Source of the DNA: an uncultured Dorea sp.
Lineage (GTDB): Bacteria; Bacillota; Clostridia; Lachnospirales; Lachnospiraceae
NCBI GenBank assembly: GCA_948844705.1
Contig: CAQNVT010000215.1
Span: 1 to 7,948, forward strand
Length of the DNA stretch: 7,948 nucleotides
Reading direction: 5' to 3'
The position numbers and the translations under genes are program-made. Under the pieces are notes generated by a model, which was given only the letters and a program-made list of their open reading frames with translations, was not told the DNA's origin and searched no databases. Shown here piece after piece: positions 1 to 6,724 of the stretch. Positions within the stretch are counted from its first letter, which is position 1, and each line of letters starts with the position of its first letter.

Positions 1-51
1 GTCCCGAAGTTTCGTATAAGGACTCAACCGGGACAGATCAGAATATCAAGA

Positions 52-1416
52 TTGGGCAACTCAGAGGTAGGTCACCTGAATATGGGCGCGGGACGTATCG
101 TATACCAGGACCTCACCAAGATCACGAAGGCGATCCAGGACGGAGACTTCTTCGAGAATCCGGCGCTTCTCGCGGCTTGTGAGAACGTGAAAAAAAATAA
201 CAGTGCTCTTCATTTGTACGGCCTCGTATCCGACGGCGGCGTGCACAGCCATAACACGCATATTTACGGACTTTTGGAGCTTGCAAAGCGTCAGGGAATC
301 GAGAAGGTGTATGTACACTGCTTCTTAGACGGACGTGACACTCCTCCGGCTTCCGGCAAGGAATATGTAGAAGAGCTTGTCGCTAAGATGAAGGAGATTG
401 GTGTCGGCGAGGTGGCTACGGTTATGGGACGTTATTATGCCATGGACCGTGATAACCGCTGGGACCGCGTGGAGAAAGCGTACCGGGCGCTTGTTTACGG
501 AGAGGGCGAGAGGGCTGTCAGCGGACCGGAGGGAATTCAGGCGTCCTACGATAAGGATACGACGGATGAGTTCGTACTGCCGACCGTTGTCATGAAGGAT
601 GGAGCTCCTGTTGCAACGATTAAGGACAATGATTCGATCATCTTCTTTAATTTCCGCCCGGACCGCGCGAGAGAGATCACAAGGACCTTCTGCGACGACG
701 GGTTTACAGGCTTTGAAAGAGGCGGAAGAATTAAGACGACCTATGTGTGCTTCACAGAATATGATGTAACGATCGAGAATAAGCTCGTTGCCTTTGTAAA
801 GGAAGAGATTACAAATACCTTCGGCGAGTATCTGGCGGCAAACGGAAAGAAGCAGGCACGTATTGCCGAGACAGAGAAATATGCTCATGTTACCTTCTTC
901 TTTAACGGCGGAGTAGAGGAGCCGAATGAGGGAGAGGACCGTATCCTTGTGAAGTCACCGAAGGTGGCAACCTATGATTTAAAGCCGGAGATGAGCGCCT
1001 ATGAGGTATGCGATAAGCTGGTAGAGGCGATCAAATCCGATCAATATGACGTAATTATTATCAACTTTGCGAACCCGGACATGGTAGGACATACCGGCGT
1101 TGAAGCCGCAGCTATCAAGGCAATTGAGGCCGTGGATGAGTGTGTGGGAAGGGCCGTGGATGCTATAAAAGAGGTAAATGGACAGATGTTCATCTGTGCA
1201 GATCACGGAAATGCAGAGCAGCTCATTGACGAGGAGACAGGCGAGCCGTTCACTGCACATACGACTAATCCGGTTCCGTTTATTCTCGTGAATGCAGATC
1301 CGGCATATCGCTTAAGAGAAGGCGGATGCCTGGCGGATATCGCACCGACCCTGATCGAACTTATGGGTATGGAGCAGCCAAAGGAAATGAGCGGGAAATC
1401 ATTATTGGAGAAATAA
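52..1416 (+). CDS. gpmI: 2,3-bisphosphoglycerate-independent phosphoglycerate mutase, 5'-truncated
   Basis: This enzyme interconverts 3- and 2-phosphoglycerate in glycolysis/gluconeogenesis using two Mn2+ ions and a phosphoserine intermediate. The 454 visible residues begin at the catalytic-serine block GNSEVGH (Ser at visible residue 4, equivalent to Ser62 of the Geobacillus enzyme). Substrate-binding signatures follow: DGGVHSH (~61-67), DGRDTPP (~93-99), [14 protein letters not shown] (~126-139) and FRPDRARE (~201-208). The metal sites are NPDMVGH (D343, H347), ADHGNAE (D384, H385) and TAHTTNP (H403). The family is about 510 residues long, so about 58 N-terminal residues are missing, including the first Mn ligand (the Asp near residue 12). 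The first codon here is TTG, which is not a credible start: no RBS precedes it and intact homologues have an internal Met there. The frame stays open to base 1 but reads non-GpmI sequence. The C-terminus is complete, with TAA at 1414-1416. Confidence 0.93.
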   Translation: MGNSEVGHLNMGAGRIVYQDLTKITKAIQDGDFFENPALLAACENVKKNNSALHLYGLVSDGGVHSHNTHIYGLLELAKRQGIEKVYVHCFLDGRDTPPASGKEYVEELVAKMKEIGVGEVATVMGRYYAMDRDNRWDRVEKAYRALVYGEGERAVSGPEGIQASYDKDTTDEFVLPTVVMKDGAPVATIKDNDSIIFFNFRPDRAREITRTFCDDGFTGFERGGRIKTTYVCFTEYDVTIENKLVAFVKEEITNTFGEYLAANGKKQARIAETEKYAHVTFFFNGGVEEPNEGEDRILVKSPKVATYDLKPEMSAYEVCDKLVEAIKSDQYDVIIINFANPDMVGHTGVEAAAIKAIEAVDECVGRAVDAIKEVNGQMFICADHGNAEQLIDEETGEPFTAHTTNPVPFILVNADPAYRLREGGCLADIAPTLIELMGMEQPKEMSGKSLLEK

Positions 1417-1426
1417 AAATGTTACC

Positions 1427-1460
1427 GGGGACGGGGTATTTTAAAAAATACCCCGTCCCC
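1427..1460. repeat. Perfect 16-bp inverted repeat between gpmI and the regulator gene
   Basis: The arms GGGGACGGGGTATTTT (1427-1442) and AAAATACCCCGTCCCC (1445-1460) are exact reverse complements separated by AA. The hairpin starts 10 bases after the gpmI stop and ends 7 bases before the regulator's RBS. It could terminate gpmI transcription, but no T-run follows the 3' arm (it continues AACTAATAGG), so it is not a classical intrinsic terminator on this strand. The GGGGACGGGG core resembles dispersed REP-like hairpins that I recall from Bacillota genomes; that identification is inference. Confidence 0.8.
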
Positions 1461-1476
1461 AACTAATAGGAGGAAT

Positions 1477-2145
1477 ATGCATATTGTAATTATTGAGGAT
1501 GACGCGGTGATTCGGCAGGAGCTTACACAGCTTCTGGAAAATGCGCTGTACCGGGTGAGTGCGCCTGATTATTTTGAAAATGCGGCATCCTACATATTGG
1601 AGCAAAAACCGGATCTTGTGCTTCTGGACTTAAATCTTCCGGGAAAATCAGGATTTGATATTTGTTCGGAAATACGGATGTCCTCGGAGGTGCCGGTCAT
1701 CTTTGTGACGGGCCGGGCGGACTCTGCGGATGAGCTGAACGGGATCTTAAGAGGCGGAGATGACTATATTACGAAGCCCTTTCATCCTCCGGTGCTTCTT
1801 GCGAGGATCGCGGCGATCTTAAAAAGGACGAGAACGGACAGGGAAAAGCAGGAGACAGTTTTTACTCATAAGGGTGTGGAGCTGGACCTGGCAAGGGGCT
1901 GCGTAAGGTATGGGGGTCTTGAGGCGGATATGTCAAGGACGGAGCTTAAGATTCTTCATTTTTTATTCATGAAGAAGGGGGAGATCGCCCCGCGGGCAGA
2001 TCTGGTGGAGTATCTGTGGGACAATCAGGTATTTGTCGATGATAATGCATTGAGTGTAAATATTACCCGGATACGCGGAAAGCTGGAGCGCATCGGGGTG
2101 CACGACCTTATTGAGACGAAGCGGGGAATGGGGTATCGGATATGA
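1477..2145 (+). CDS. BceR-like OmpR-family response regulator
   Basis: This is a cytoplasmic DNA-binding regulator of 222 residues, the usual OmpR/PhoB-class length. Its N-terminal receiver domain has the acidic pair D8-D9, phospho-acceptor D51 in LVLLDLNLPG, switch residue T78 and conserved K100 in ITKPF. A C-terminal winged helix (~125-222) ends in the typical RIRGKLE...IETKRGMGYRI. The start is ATG 1477. AGGAGG at 1468-1473 precedes it by only 3 nt, which is short, but the protein begins exactly where receiver domains begin. It overlaps the kinase gene by 4 bp (ATGA), so the two are translationally coupled partners. The downstream ABC transporter and TTACA-N4-TGTAA operator place it in the BceR/GraR-like group, which activates peptide-antibiotic resistance transporters. 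That target is inferred from context. No separate promoter was evident in the 60-bp gap, so read-through from gpmI or a promoter inside gpmI is possible. Confidence 0.93.
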   Translation: MHIVIIEDDAVIRQELTQLLENALYRVSAPDYFENAASYILEQKPDLVLLDLNLPGKSGFDICSEIRMSSEVPVIFVTGRADSADELNGILRGGDDYITKPFHPPVLLARIAAILKRTRTDREKQETVFTHKGVELDLARGCVRYGGLEADMSRTELKILHFLFMKKGEIAPRADLVEYLWDNQVFVDDNALSVNITRIRGKLERIGVHDLIETKRGMGYRI

Positions 2146-3182
2146 CGGTGAGAGAATTTGTAAAGGACAGGATATTCCTTCTGATGCTCCATCTGTGCTG
2201 TATGCTTCTTCTGGCAGGATTTTTGCATGCGACAGGATATTCGGCGGAATATACATTTCTTATTCTGATATGCTGGGCTTTGATCGCCATAGTGTCGCTT
2301 GGGTTTTCCTGTTACCGCAAAAGGAAATATTTCCGTCAGATGGAGAAGCTTCTTTTGCGGGTGGACCAGAGATATTTGCTAGGAGAGCTTATGCCGGAGC
2401 CGGTTTCTTTGGAGGATTCCATCTACCGGGACATGATCCGCGTATCAAATAAATCTGCGATTGAAAAAATCCGCGGCATTGAGGAGGAAAAACGAGAATA
2501 CCGGGAGTTTATCGAAGGGTGGGTGCATGAGATCAAGGCGCCGCTTACGGGGATTTCCTTGATCTGCGAGAACCACCGGGGGGAAGAGACAAGACGGATC
2601 GCCGCTTTGAATCAGAGAATGGAGGCGCTGGTAGAGCTGGTGCTTTATTATGCGCGGTCTGATGAGGTATATAAGGATTATATGATCAGAAAAGTCAGTC
2701 TGCAGGAAGTGGTATCAGGAGTGCTGGCAAGAAATAAATATGATCTGATACAGAATCAGGTGACGGCAGAGGTCCGGTGTGAGGAGTTTGTATATACGGA
2801 TGAGAAATGGATTTCCTTTATCCTGAGCCAGCTGGTGATCAACAGTGTGAAATACAGGAAGGAAAACGGCGCCTGTATCCGTTTTTATACAGAAAAGCAG
2901 GATCGAAGCGTCTGTCTTGTGACAGAGGATAACGGAATCGGGATTAAGGGCGAGGAGCTGTCCCGCATTTTTGAGAAGGGCTTTACCGGAAGCAACGGGC
3001 GGAAAAAGGAACGCTCGACGGGAATGGGGCTTTATCTGTGCAGGGTGCTGTGCGGAAAGCTTGGGATATCCATAAGCGCGAAGTCTAAGGAGGGAGAAGG
3101 GACGCAGGTCCGGCTGGAATTTCCGGTGGGGGATTATTATGCGAGGGAAGAGAGTGAAATTCCTAATCTTACAAATCTGTAA
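2142..3182 (+). CDS. BceS-like intramembrane-sensing histidine kinase
   Basis: This is a membrane histidine kinase of 346 residues, the compact size typical of BceS-type sensors. Two transmembrane helices (about 11-30 and 37-57) are joined by a very short external stretch around TGYSAEY, so there is no room for an extracellular ligand-binding domain. Kinases of this build usually receive their signal from the cognate ABC permease. Conserved elements are the phospho-acceptor H129 in EGWVHEIKAPLTG, the N box at N234 (VINSVKYRKENG), the G1 box DNGIGI (263-268), the F box IFEKGFTG (276-283) and the G2 box STGMGLYL (292-299). All catalytic elements look intact. The start ATG overlaps the regulator stop as ATGA. 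The 3' end doubles as regulatory DNA: the stop TAA (3180-3182) lies inside the candidate operator for the downstream transporter. Confidence 0.93.
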   Translation: MTVREFVKDRIFLLMLHLCCMLLLAGFLHATGYSAEYTFLILICWALIAIVSLGFSCYRKRKYFRQMEKLLLRVDQRYLLGELMPEPVSLEDSIYRDMIRVSNKSAIEKIRGIEEEKREYREFIEGWVHEIKAPLTGISLICENHRGEETRRIAALNQRMEALVELVLYYARSDEVYKDYMIRKVSLQEVVSGVLARNKYDLIQNQVTAEVRCEEFVYTDEKWISFILSQLVINSVKYRKENGACIRFYTEKQDRSVCLVTEDNGIGIKGEELSRIFEKGFTGSNGRKKERSTGMGLYLCRVLCGKLGISISAKSKEGEGTQVRLEFPVGDYYAREESEIPNLTNL

Positions 3183-3196
3183 TCTTCCTGTAATCT
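3164..3196 (+). promoter_or_regulatory. Candidate BceR-type operator upstream of the ABC transporter
   Basis: TTACA-AATC-TGTAA at 3169-3182 is a perfect inverted repeat and fits the TnACA-N4-TGTAA consensus described for Bacillus BceR-like regulators. A 9-base direct repeat, CTGTAATCT, occurs at 3177-3185 and 3188-3196. Its 11-bp period matches the one-helical-turn tandem half-sites bound by OmpR/PhoB-family dimers. TAATCT also occurs a third time at 3164-3169. The second repeat ends 7 bp before the presumed -35 position, a sensible place for an activator. Binding by the regulator encoded at 1477-2145 is inferred from proximity and motif. Confidence 0.7.
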
Positions 3197-3203
3197 ACCG
3201 AAA

Positions 3204-3232
3204 TACAAACCGTCAAAAGAATATGGTACAGT
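3204..3232 (+). promoter_or_regulatory. Candidate activator-dependent promoter of the ABC transporter genes
   Basis: TGG followed by TACAGT (-10 at 3227-3232) forms an extended -10. The hexamer 17 bp upstream, TACAAA (3204-3209), matches the -35 consensus at only three positions. A weak -35 directly downstream of the tandem TGTAA half-sites is what an activator-dependent promoter should look like. A start near 3239 would leave a leader of about 76 nt before the ATPase start. Confidence 0.5.
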
Positions 3233-3255
3233 GAATGGGCAAGATCAAATTGCAT

Positions 3256-3271
3256 GTGCCTGTGAAGGCAC
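3256..3271 (+). other. Small hairpin in the transporter mRNA leader
   Basis: GTGCC (3256-3260) and GGCAC (3267-3271) pair around the 6-nt loop TGTGAA, within the predicted 5' leader of the ATPase mRNA. It is too short and lacks a T-run, so it is unlikely to be a terminator. Its function is unknown and it may be incidental. Confidence 0.3.
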
Positions 3272-3303
3272 GGAACAGTTACCAGATATCATAAATTCAG
3301 ACG

Positions 3304-3307
3304 GGAG
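3304..3307 (+). promoter_or_regulatory. Ribosome binding site that fixes the ATPase start
   Basis: GGAG at 3304-3307 lies 8 nt before ATG 3316. An in-frame GTG at 3307 would overlap this site, so the ATG is preferred and the protein is 255 residues. Confidence 0.7.
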
Positions 3308-3315
3308 TGAAAATT

Positions 3316-4083
3316 ATGTATGACAATATCCGTGTATGCGATGTGGAAAAATACTACGGAAATGATTCTAATGTGACAAAAGCGATCGACCGTGTCAGCT
3401 TTACGGTGGAGCGGGGCGAGTTTGTCGGTGTGATGGGAGCGTCGGGCTCGGGGAAGACGACGCTTCTTAACATGCTTGCGACGATCGACCGCGTGACGGC
3501 GGGACATATCTTTTACGGCGACACAGACATTACGGAGCTTAAGGAGACGAAGCTGTCGGATTTCAGAAAAGAGAACTTAGGCTTTGTCTTTCAGGACTAT
3601 AATCTTCTTGATACGCTTACGATGGAGGAGAATATTGTGCTTGCGCTTACCATCCGCAAGGAGGGAAAGCGCGAGATCAAGGAAAAATGTACGGAGATCA
3701 TGCGGCTTCTCGGGATAGAAGAGATCAAGGATAAATTTCCTTATCAGGTGTCCGGCGGGCAGAAGCAGAGGTGTGCCTGTGCAAGGGCGCTTGTGAACCG
3801 ACCGAGGCTTCTCCTGGCGGATGAGCCTACGGGAGCGCTGGATTCCCGCTCGGCGCAGACGCTTCTTGAGACATTTACACAGATGAACCATTCTCTGAAT
3901 GCAACAATCCTCATGGTTACTCACGATGCGTTTTCTGCAAGCTACTGCGGGCGCATCCTGTTTTTAAAGGACGGAAAGATTTTCCATGAACTGGTAAGAG
4001 GGCAGAAGGAACGCAGAGTGTTCCTAAATGAGATTCTGGATGTTCTGTCCCTGACGGGAGGTGAGCTCTCCGATGCTCGCTAA
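3316..4083 (+). CDS. BceA-like ABC transporter ATP-binding protein
   Basis: This is the cytoplasmic nucleotide-binding subunit, 255 residues from ATG 3316, that powers the permease encoded immediately downstream. Its motifs in order are Walker A GASGSGKTT (41-49), Q-loop Q93 in FVFQDYNLLDTLT, signature VSGGQKQR (145-152), Walker B LLLADEP with D169 and E170, D-loop GALDSRS and H-loop H203 in MVTHD. The sequence type matches the MacB/BceA/LolD group. The C-terminal tail (~225-255) resembles the short extension of BceA-type proteins. The gene overlaps the permease gene by 11 bp, and a regulator-kinase pair lies upstream with a candidate operator in between. This is the standard Bce-module order and suggests antimicrobial-peptide sensing and resistance. 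The actual substrate cannot be deduced here. Confidence 0.93.
   Translation: MYDNIRVCDVEKYYGNDSNVTKAIDRVSFTVERGEFVGVMGASGSGKTTLLNMLATIDRVTAGHIFYGDTDITELKETKLSDFRKENLGFVFQDYNLLDTLTMEENIVLALTIRKEGKREIKEKCTEIMRLLGIEEIKDKFPYQVSGGQKQRCACARALVNRPRLLLADEPTGALDSRSAQTLLETFTQMNHSLNATILMVTHDAFSASYCGRILFLKDGKIFHELVRGQKERRVFLNEILDVLSLTGGELSDAR
4057..4064 (+). promoter_or_regulatory. Ribosome binding site that fixes the permease start
   Basis: GGAGGTGA (4057-4064) is an eight-base anti-SD match ending 8 nt before ATG 4073. It lies inside the ATPase reading frame. The in-frame GTG at 4061 is part of this site and is therefore rejected as the start. The arrangement implies translational coupling of the two transporter subunits. 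Confidence 0.8.
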
Positions 4084-6184
4084 GCTTGCACTCAGAAATG
4101 TAAAACGTTCGGCAAAGGATTATCTTGTCTATATTATTACAATGATGCTGATCACGGCCCTTATGTTCGCATTTAACAGCATCTTATTTTCACCGGATAT
4201 CAGGAAACGGATCGATATGGTGGGGATCATGGCTGCCATGATTGGCCTTGCTACATTTTTTATCGTCATTATCGTGGCATGGCTGATCAACTATATGGTG
4301 CGGTTCATGCTGGAAAAGCGGAGCCGGGAGTTTGGCACCTACCTGCTTCTCGGCATGAAGAAAAAGGAGATCGCCCGTCTGTACATGCGGGAAAATGTTA
4401 TCATGGGAGCAGGGGCATTTCTCATAGGGATGGCATTCGGCGTTCTGCTCCAGCAGATTATTATGGCAGTATTATATACGATGCTTCAGGATAATTATCA
4501 TCTTAAGGCCGAATTTAACAGATGGTGTATCCTGATGACGGTATGCTGCTATGCGGGCTGCTATCTTCTGGCGCTTTTTCGATGCAAGAGAAGATTTAAG
4601 AAAATGAATATCCGTGACCTTATGGATGTGGGGAATAAAAATGAAGAAGTGAAGGAGTCCCATGAACGTATCAAGAAATGGCTGTTGCCGCTGTCTGTCG
4701 TTTTTCTCATTTTGTTCGGCCTGTGGATTTTTTTCGGAGCCTCGCTTTTCGGAGGGTGGAACGGAGGAACGATCATCGGATTTCTTGTAGGGCTGATTCT
4801 GGTAATCTATCTTTTTTATATCGGTCTGTCCTCCTTCCTTATCTGCTACATCAGAAGTGGCGGAGATCTTATTTATAAGGGACAGAATTTGTTTTTATTC
4901 AGGCAGCTTGCTTCGAAGATCAAGACGATGTGGTTTACGATGGGAACACTGACCTCGCTGTTTACGATTGCATTTCTTGGATGTACGGTGGCGATGATGT
5001 TCAGCGATTATCAGGATAAGGCGCTTGAAAATAAGTTTCCCTTTGACGTGCAGGTGTACAGTCCGGATGTGGAGTATGATTTTGCAGACGAGCTTCATAT
5101 ATTGAACGAGCAGACAGAGATCAAAGAGACGTATACCTATTACATTTATGAAAACGGAACGAATCAGGTCAATGTGTGGCTCCGTACACATCTTAAGTGC
5201 TTTGGGACAATGTTCAGGGAAGGCGGACGAGAGGACGGAGCGCCTGATCTTAAGGAAATCGAAAATACGGATGACGGCAGCTATTGCCGCTATGATACGT
5301 ATATGCTGCTTTCAGATTATAATCATCTGCGGGAAATGCTGGGATATGACAAGGTGTCGTTAAAGGCGGATGAGTATGCGATCCATATGAAGACGAGGGT
5401 GTTAAATGAGACAGGAGACATTGCGGATCGGCTCACGGTGGAGGGAAAGAGCGGTAAATTGTCATTTGCAGGCTACCATACGGAATCATTTTCTCAGGAC
5501 GGTCACAACGGAGGAGATTATGTGATTGTTGTACCGGATGAGCATGCCGGCACCCTTCGTCCTTATTATAAGGAGCTGGTGACGGATATTAAGGGAAAGG
5601 CTCCTGCAGGTCTTGAGGATGTGCTGGATGGGCTTGCGAAGGATGATGAGGTCTACGGGCATCTGGATATGGACAACGGGATGTACGGGGAGGAGTTCGA
5701 GCCGGTTACGAATTCCTGCTACGGGTCCGACCAGATCATTACCTATGCGGCGGTAAATCTCGTGCGGGACAATCTGATCCCGGAGATAAAATATATGCTG
5801 TCCTCCATGGTATTTCCATGCTTTTACCTGGGCTTTGTGTTCGTATGTGTGGCGCTTACGGTATTGTCCGTACAGCAGTTAAGTGATTCGGCAAAATATA
5901 AATTCCGCTATGATGTGCTTCGTAAGATCGGGCTTCGGAAAAGTGAGGTCGCAGGGGTGATCGGGAAGCAGCTCTTCTGGTATTATCTCTGTCCGGCGGT
6001 ATTTGCGGCAGGAATCGCGGGGATTATCGCGGTGTTCATCAGTGGAAAATTTATCTTTTATACGGGAATAGAAACGTCGGTTTTTCAGTATTTCGGGATT
6101 TCTTTTCTTCTGTTTTTCGGGATATACGGGCTTTATTTTGCGGCGACCTATCTGGGCTTTAAGAGAAATGTAGAAAGACAGTAA
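4073..6184 (+). CDS. BceB-like FtsX-family ABC transporter permease
   Basis: This integral membrane subunit has 703 residues from ATG 4073, close to the usual ~650-700 of BceB-type permeases. The N-terminus (LALRNVKRSAKDYLVY) is typical of the family. I count ten likely helices: about 17-38, 52-76, 108-132, 150-170, 203-223, 233-258, 285-310, 572-600, 635-658 and 668-694. A large hydrophilic region between helices 7 and 8 (~311-570) is the extracellular domain that in this family contributes to peptide recognition. The cytoplasmic loop after helix 2 carries the FtsX-like EKRSREFGTYLLLGMKKKEI. In Bce systems the permease senses flux and passes it to the short-loop kinase, and the kinase upstream here has that architecture. 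Candidate substrates are bacitracin-like, lantibiotic or host defence peptides, by family knowledge only. A hairpin terminator follows. Confidence 0.92.
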   Translation: MLAKLALRNVKRSAKDYLVYIITMMLITALMFAFNSILFSPDIRKRIDMVGIMAAMIGLATFFIVIIVAWLINYMVRFMLEKRSREFGTYLLLGMKKKEIARLYMRENVIMGAGAFLIGMAFGVLLQQIIMAVLYTMLQDNYHLKAEFNRWCILMTVCCYAGCYLLALFRCKRRFKKMNIRDLMDVGNKNEEVKESHERIKKWLLPLSVVFLILFGLWIFFGASLFGGWNGGTIIGFLVGLILVIYLFYIGLSSFLICYIRSGGDLIYKGQNLFLFRQLASKIKTMWFTMGTLTSLFTIAFLGCTVAMMFSDYQDKALENKFPFDVQVYSPDVEYDFADELHILNEQTEIKETYTYYIYENGTNQVNVWLRTHLKCFGTMFREGGREDGAPDLKEIENTDDGSYCRYDTYMLLSDYNHLREMLGYDKVSLKADEYAIHMKTRVLNETGDIADRLTVEGKSGKLSFAGYHTESFSQDGHNGGDYVIVVPDEHAGTLRPYYKELVTDIKGKAPAGLEDVLDGLAKDDEVYGHLDMDNGMYGEEFEPVTNSCYGSDQIITYAAVNLVRDNLIPEIKYMLSSMVFPCFYLGFVFVCVALTVLSVQQLSDSAKYKFRYDVLRKIGLRKSEVAGVIGKQLFWYYLCPAVFAAGIAGIIAVFISGKFIFYTGIETSVFQYFGISFLLFFGIYGLYFAATYLGFKRNVERQ

Positions 6185-6211
6185 TTACCATTAGGTATAA
6201 ACTGGATAACA

Positions 6212-6244
6212 AAAGGGCACTTCCTTATGGGGTGCTCTTTCGTT
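6212..6244 (+). terminator. Hairpin terminator after the transporter operon
   Basis: AAAGGGCAC (6212-6220) pairs with GTGCTCTTT (6232-6240) through nine pairs including one G-U, with an 11-nt loop. The 3' arm ends in TTT and continues CGTT, so the U-tract is weak. Its position 28 bp after the permease stop supports an intrinsic terminator. Complementary A and T ends could let it work in both directions. Confidence 0.65.
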
Positions 6245-6249
6245 ATAAT
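6221..6249 (+). promoter_or_regulatory. Possible promoter of the reductase pseudogene
   Basis: A consensus -10 TATAAT sits at 6244-6249, giving a leader of about 16 nt before ATG 6272. The hexamer 17 bp upstream (TTCCTT, 6221-6226) is a poor -35 and lies in the terminator loop. Only the -10 supports this call. Confidence 0.25.
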
Positions 6250-6271
6250 AATCTTACGAGGAGGAATTATC

Positions 6272-6585
6272 ATGAAGAAACCATGTATGATTTGTCATAT
6301 TTTAAGCTCGCTGGACGGCAGGGTTGCGGCGGAGGAATGGTGAACTGGTCGTTCCTTCAGGCGGGAATCGTGGATGAGCTGAATCTGTTTCTGGTGCCGG
6401 TGACCGACGGCAGCGCAGGGATGGCATCTCTATTTACCAGAATACCGTCTCTTACGGAGGGAAAACCGGTAGAGTTCAGACTGAACCGGATTGGGCAGAT
6501 AGGAGACGGAGGACGGTATCTGAATTACCGGAGCAGTATGATGTGCTCCGCGGCATGGGGATTCAGACAGGAAGGATCGTGCTGA
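6272..6585 (+). pseudogene. Remnant of a RibD C-terminal / DHFR-like reductase with internal deletion and frame change
   Basis: The start is intact: GAGGAGG at 6258-6264, a 7-nt spacer, and ATG 6272 reading MKKPCMICHILSSLDGR, a classic N-terminus of the RibD-C-like dihydrofolate-reductase fold. That frame then stops at TGA 6341-6343. From about 6328 the next frame carries the family's C-terminal block GGGMVNWSFLQAG, then IVDELNLFLVPV, and ends near GDGGRYLNYR (~6534) before running on to a stop at 6583-6585. Family members are about 220-240 residues, and only about 17 N-terminal and 70 C-terminal residues remain. Roughly 130-140 codons are therefore missing, including most of the NADPH-binding core. 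These are two pieces of one decayed gene, not two genes. The good RBS may still drive a 23-residue peptide, probably without function. Confidence 0.82.
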
Positions 6586-6677
6586 ACGGATGGCTCCACG
6601 GATTTGGCTCAGACGGCGGATGGACAGAGGATTATGCTGGGTGGCCGGAGAATATATTTACAGTAAACGACAAATAA
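6522..6677 (+). pseudogene. Unrecognised coding-like remnant, third frame, about 51 codons
   Basis: After the reductase-like similarity ends, the third frame reads ELPEQYDVLRGMGIQTG, then RIVLNGWLHGFGSDGG, then WTEDYAGWPENIFTVNDK, with TAA at 6675-6677. Its composition and codon use look like real protein, with several Trp, Gly and Asp residues and no rare-codon clusters. It has no RBS and the only internal ATG is at 6555. It may be the 3' end of a second gene whose 5' part was lost in the same decay that removed the middle of the reductase gene. I do not recognise the family. It could also be a chance open stretch. Confidence 0.4.
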
Positions 6678-6696
6678 ATTTGCCATTCACTATAAA
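6667..6696 (+). promoter_or_regulatory. Possible promoter of the flavin reductase gene
   Basis: ACGACA (6667-6672, four of six -35 matches) is followed after 18 bp by TATAAA (6691-6696). The sequence is AT-rich and is the only credible promoter between the remnant stop at 6677 and the RBS AAGGAGA at 6710-6716. It would give a short leader. Confidence 0.35.
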
Positions 6697-6724
6697 ATGT
6701 AAAAATGAAAAGGAGATTAAAAAC

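Noticed and set aside
325..888. Long minus-strand open frames inside gpmI
   Set aside because: They are opposite a strongly conserved gene, have no RBS, and read as antisense of its codons.
2111..2452. A 113-residue plus-strand frame overlapping the kinase start
   Set aside because: It lies in another frame of the conserved kinase, whose TM and ATGA coupling signals explain this stretch.
3307..3315. GTG at 3307 as the ATPase start
   Set aside because: It overlaps the GGAG ribosome binding site, while ATG 3316 is spaced 8 nt from it and begins the protein at the usual place.
4061..4072. GTG at 4061 as the permease start
   Set aside because: It is part of the GGAGGTGA Shine-Dalgarno match. 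ATG 4073 has ideal 8-nt spacing and gives the typical MLAKLALRN start.
6232..6585. A continuous 117-residue ORF as an intact gene
   Set aside because: Its first ~30 residues are an out-of-frame reading of the terminator and of the true reductase N-terminus. Only the later part is homologous, so this is a pseudogene.
6590..6724. N-terminal extension of the flavin reductase to 6590
   Set aside because: The extension has basic, low-similarity sequence, no RBS and reads through the AT-rich promoter region. ATG 6725 has a good RBS and a family-typical N-terminus.
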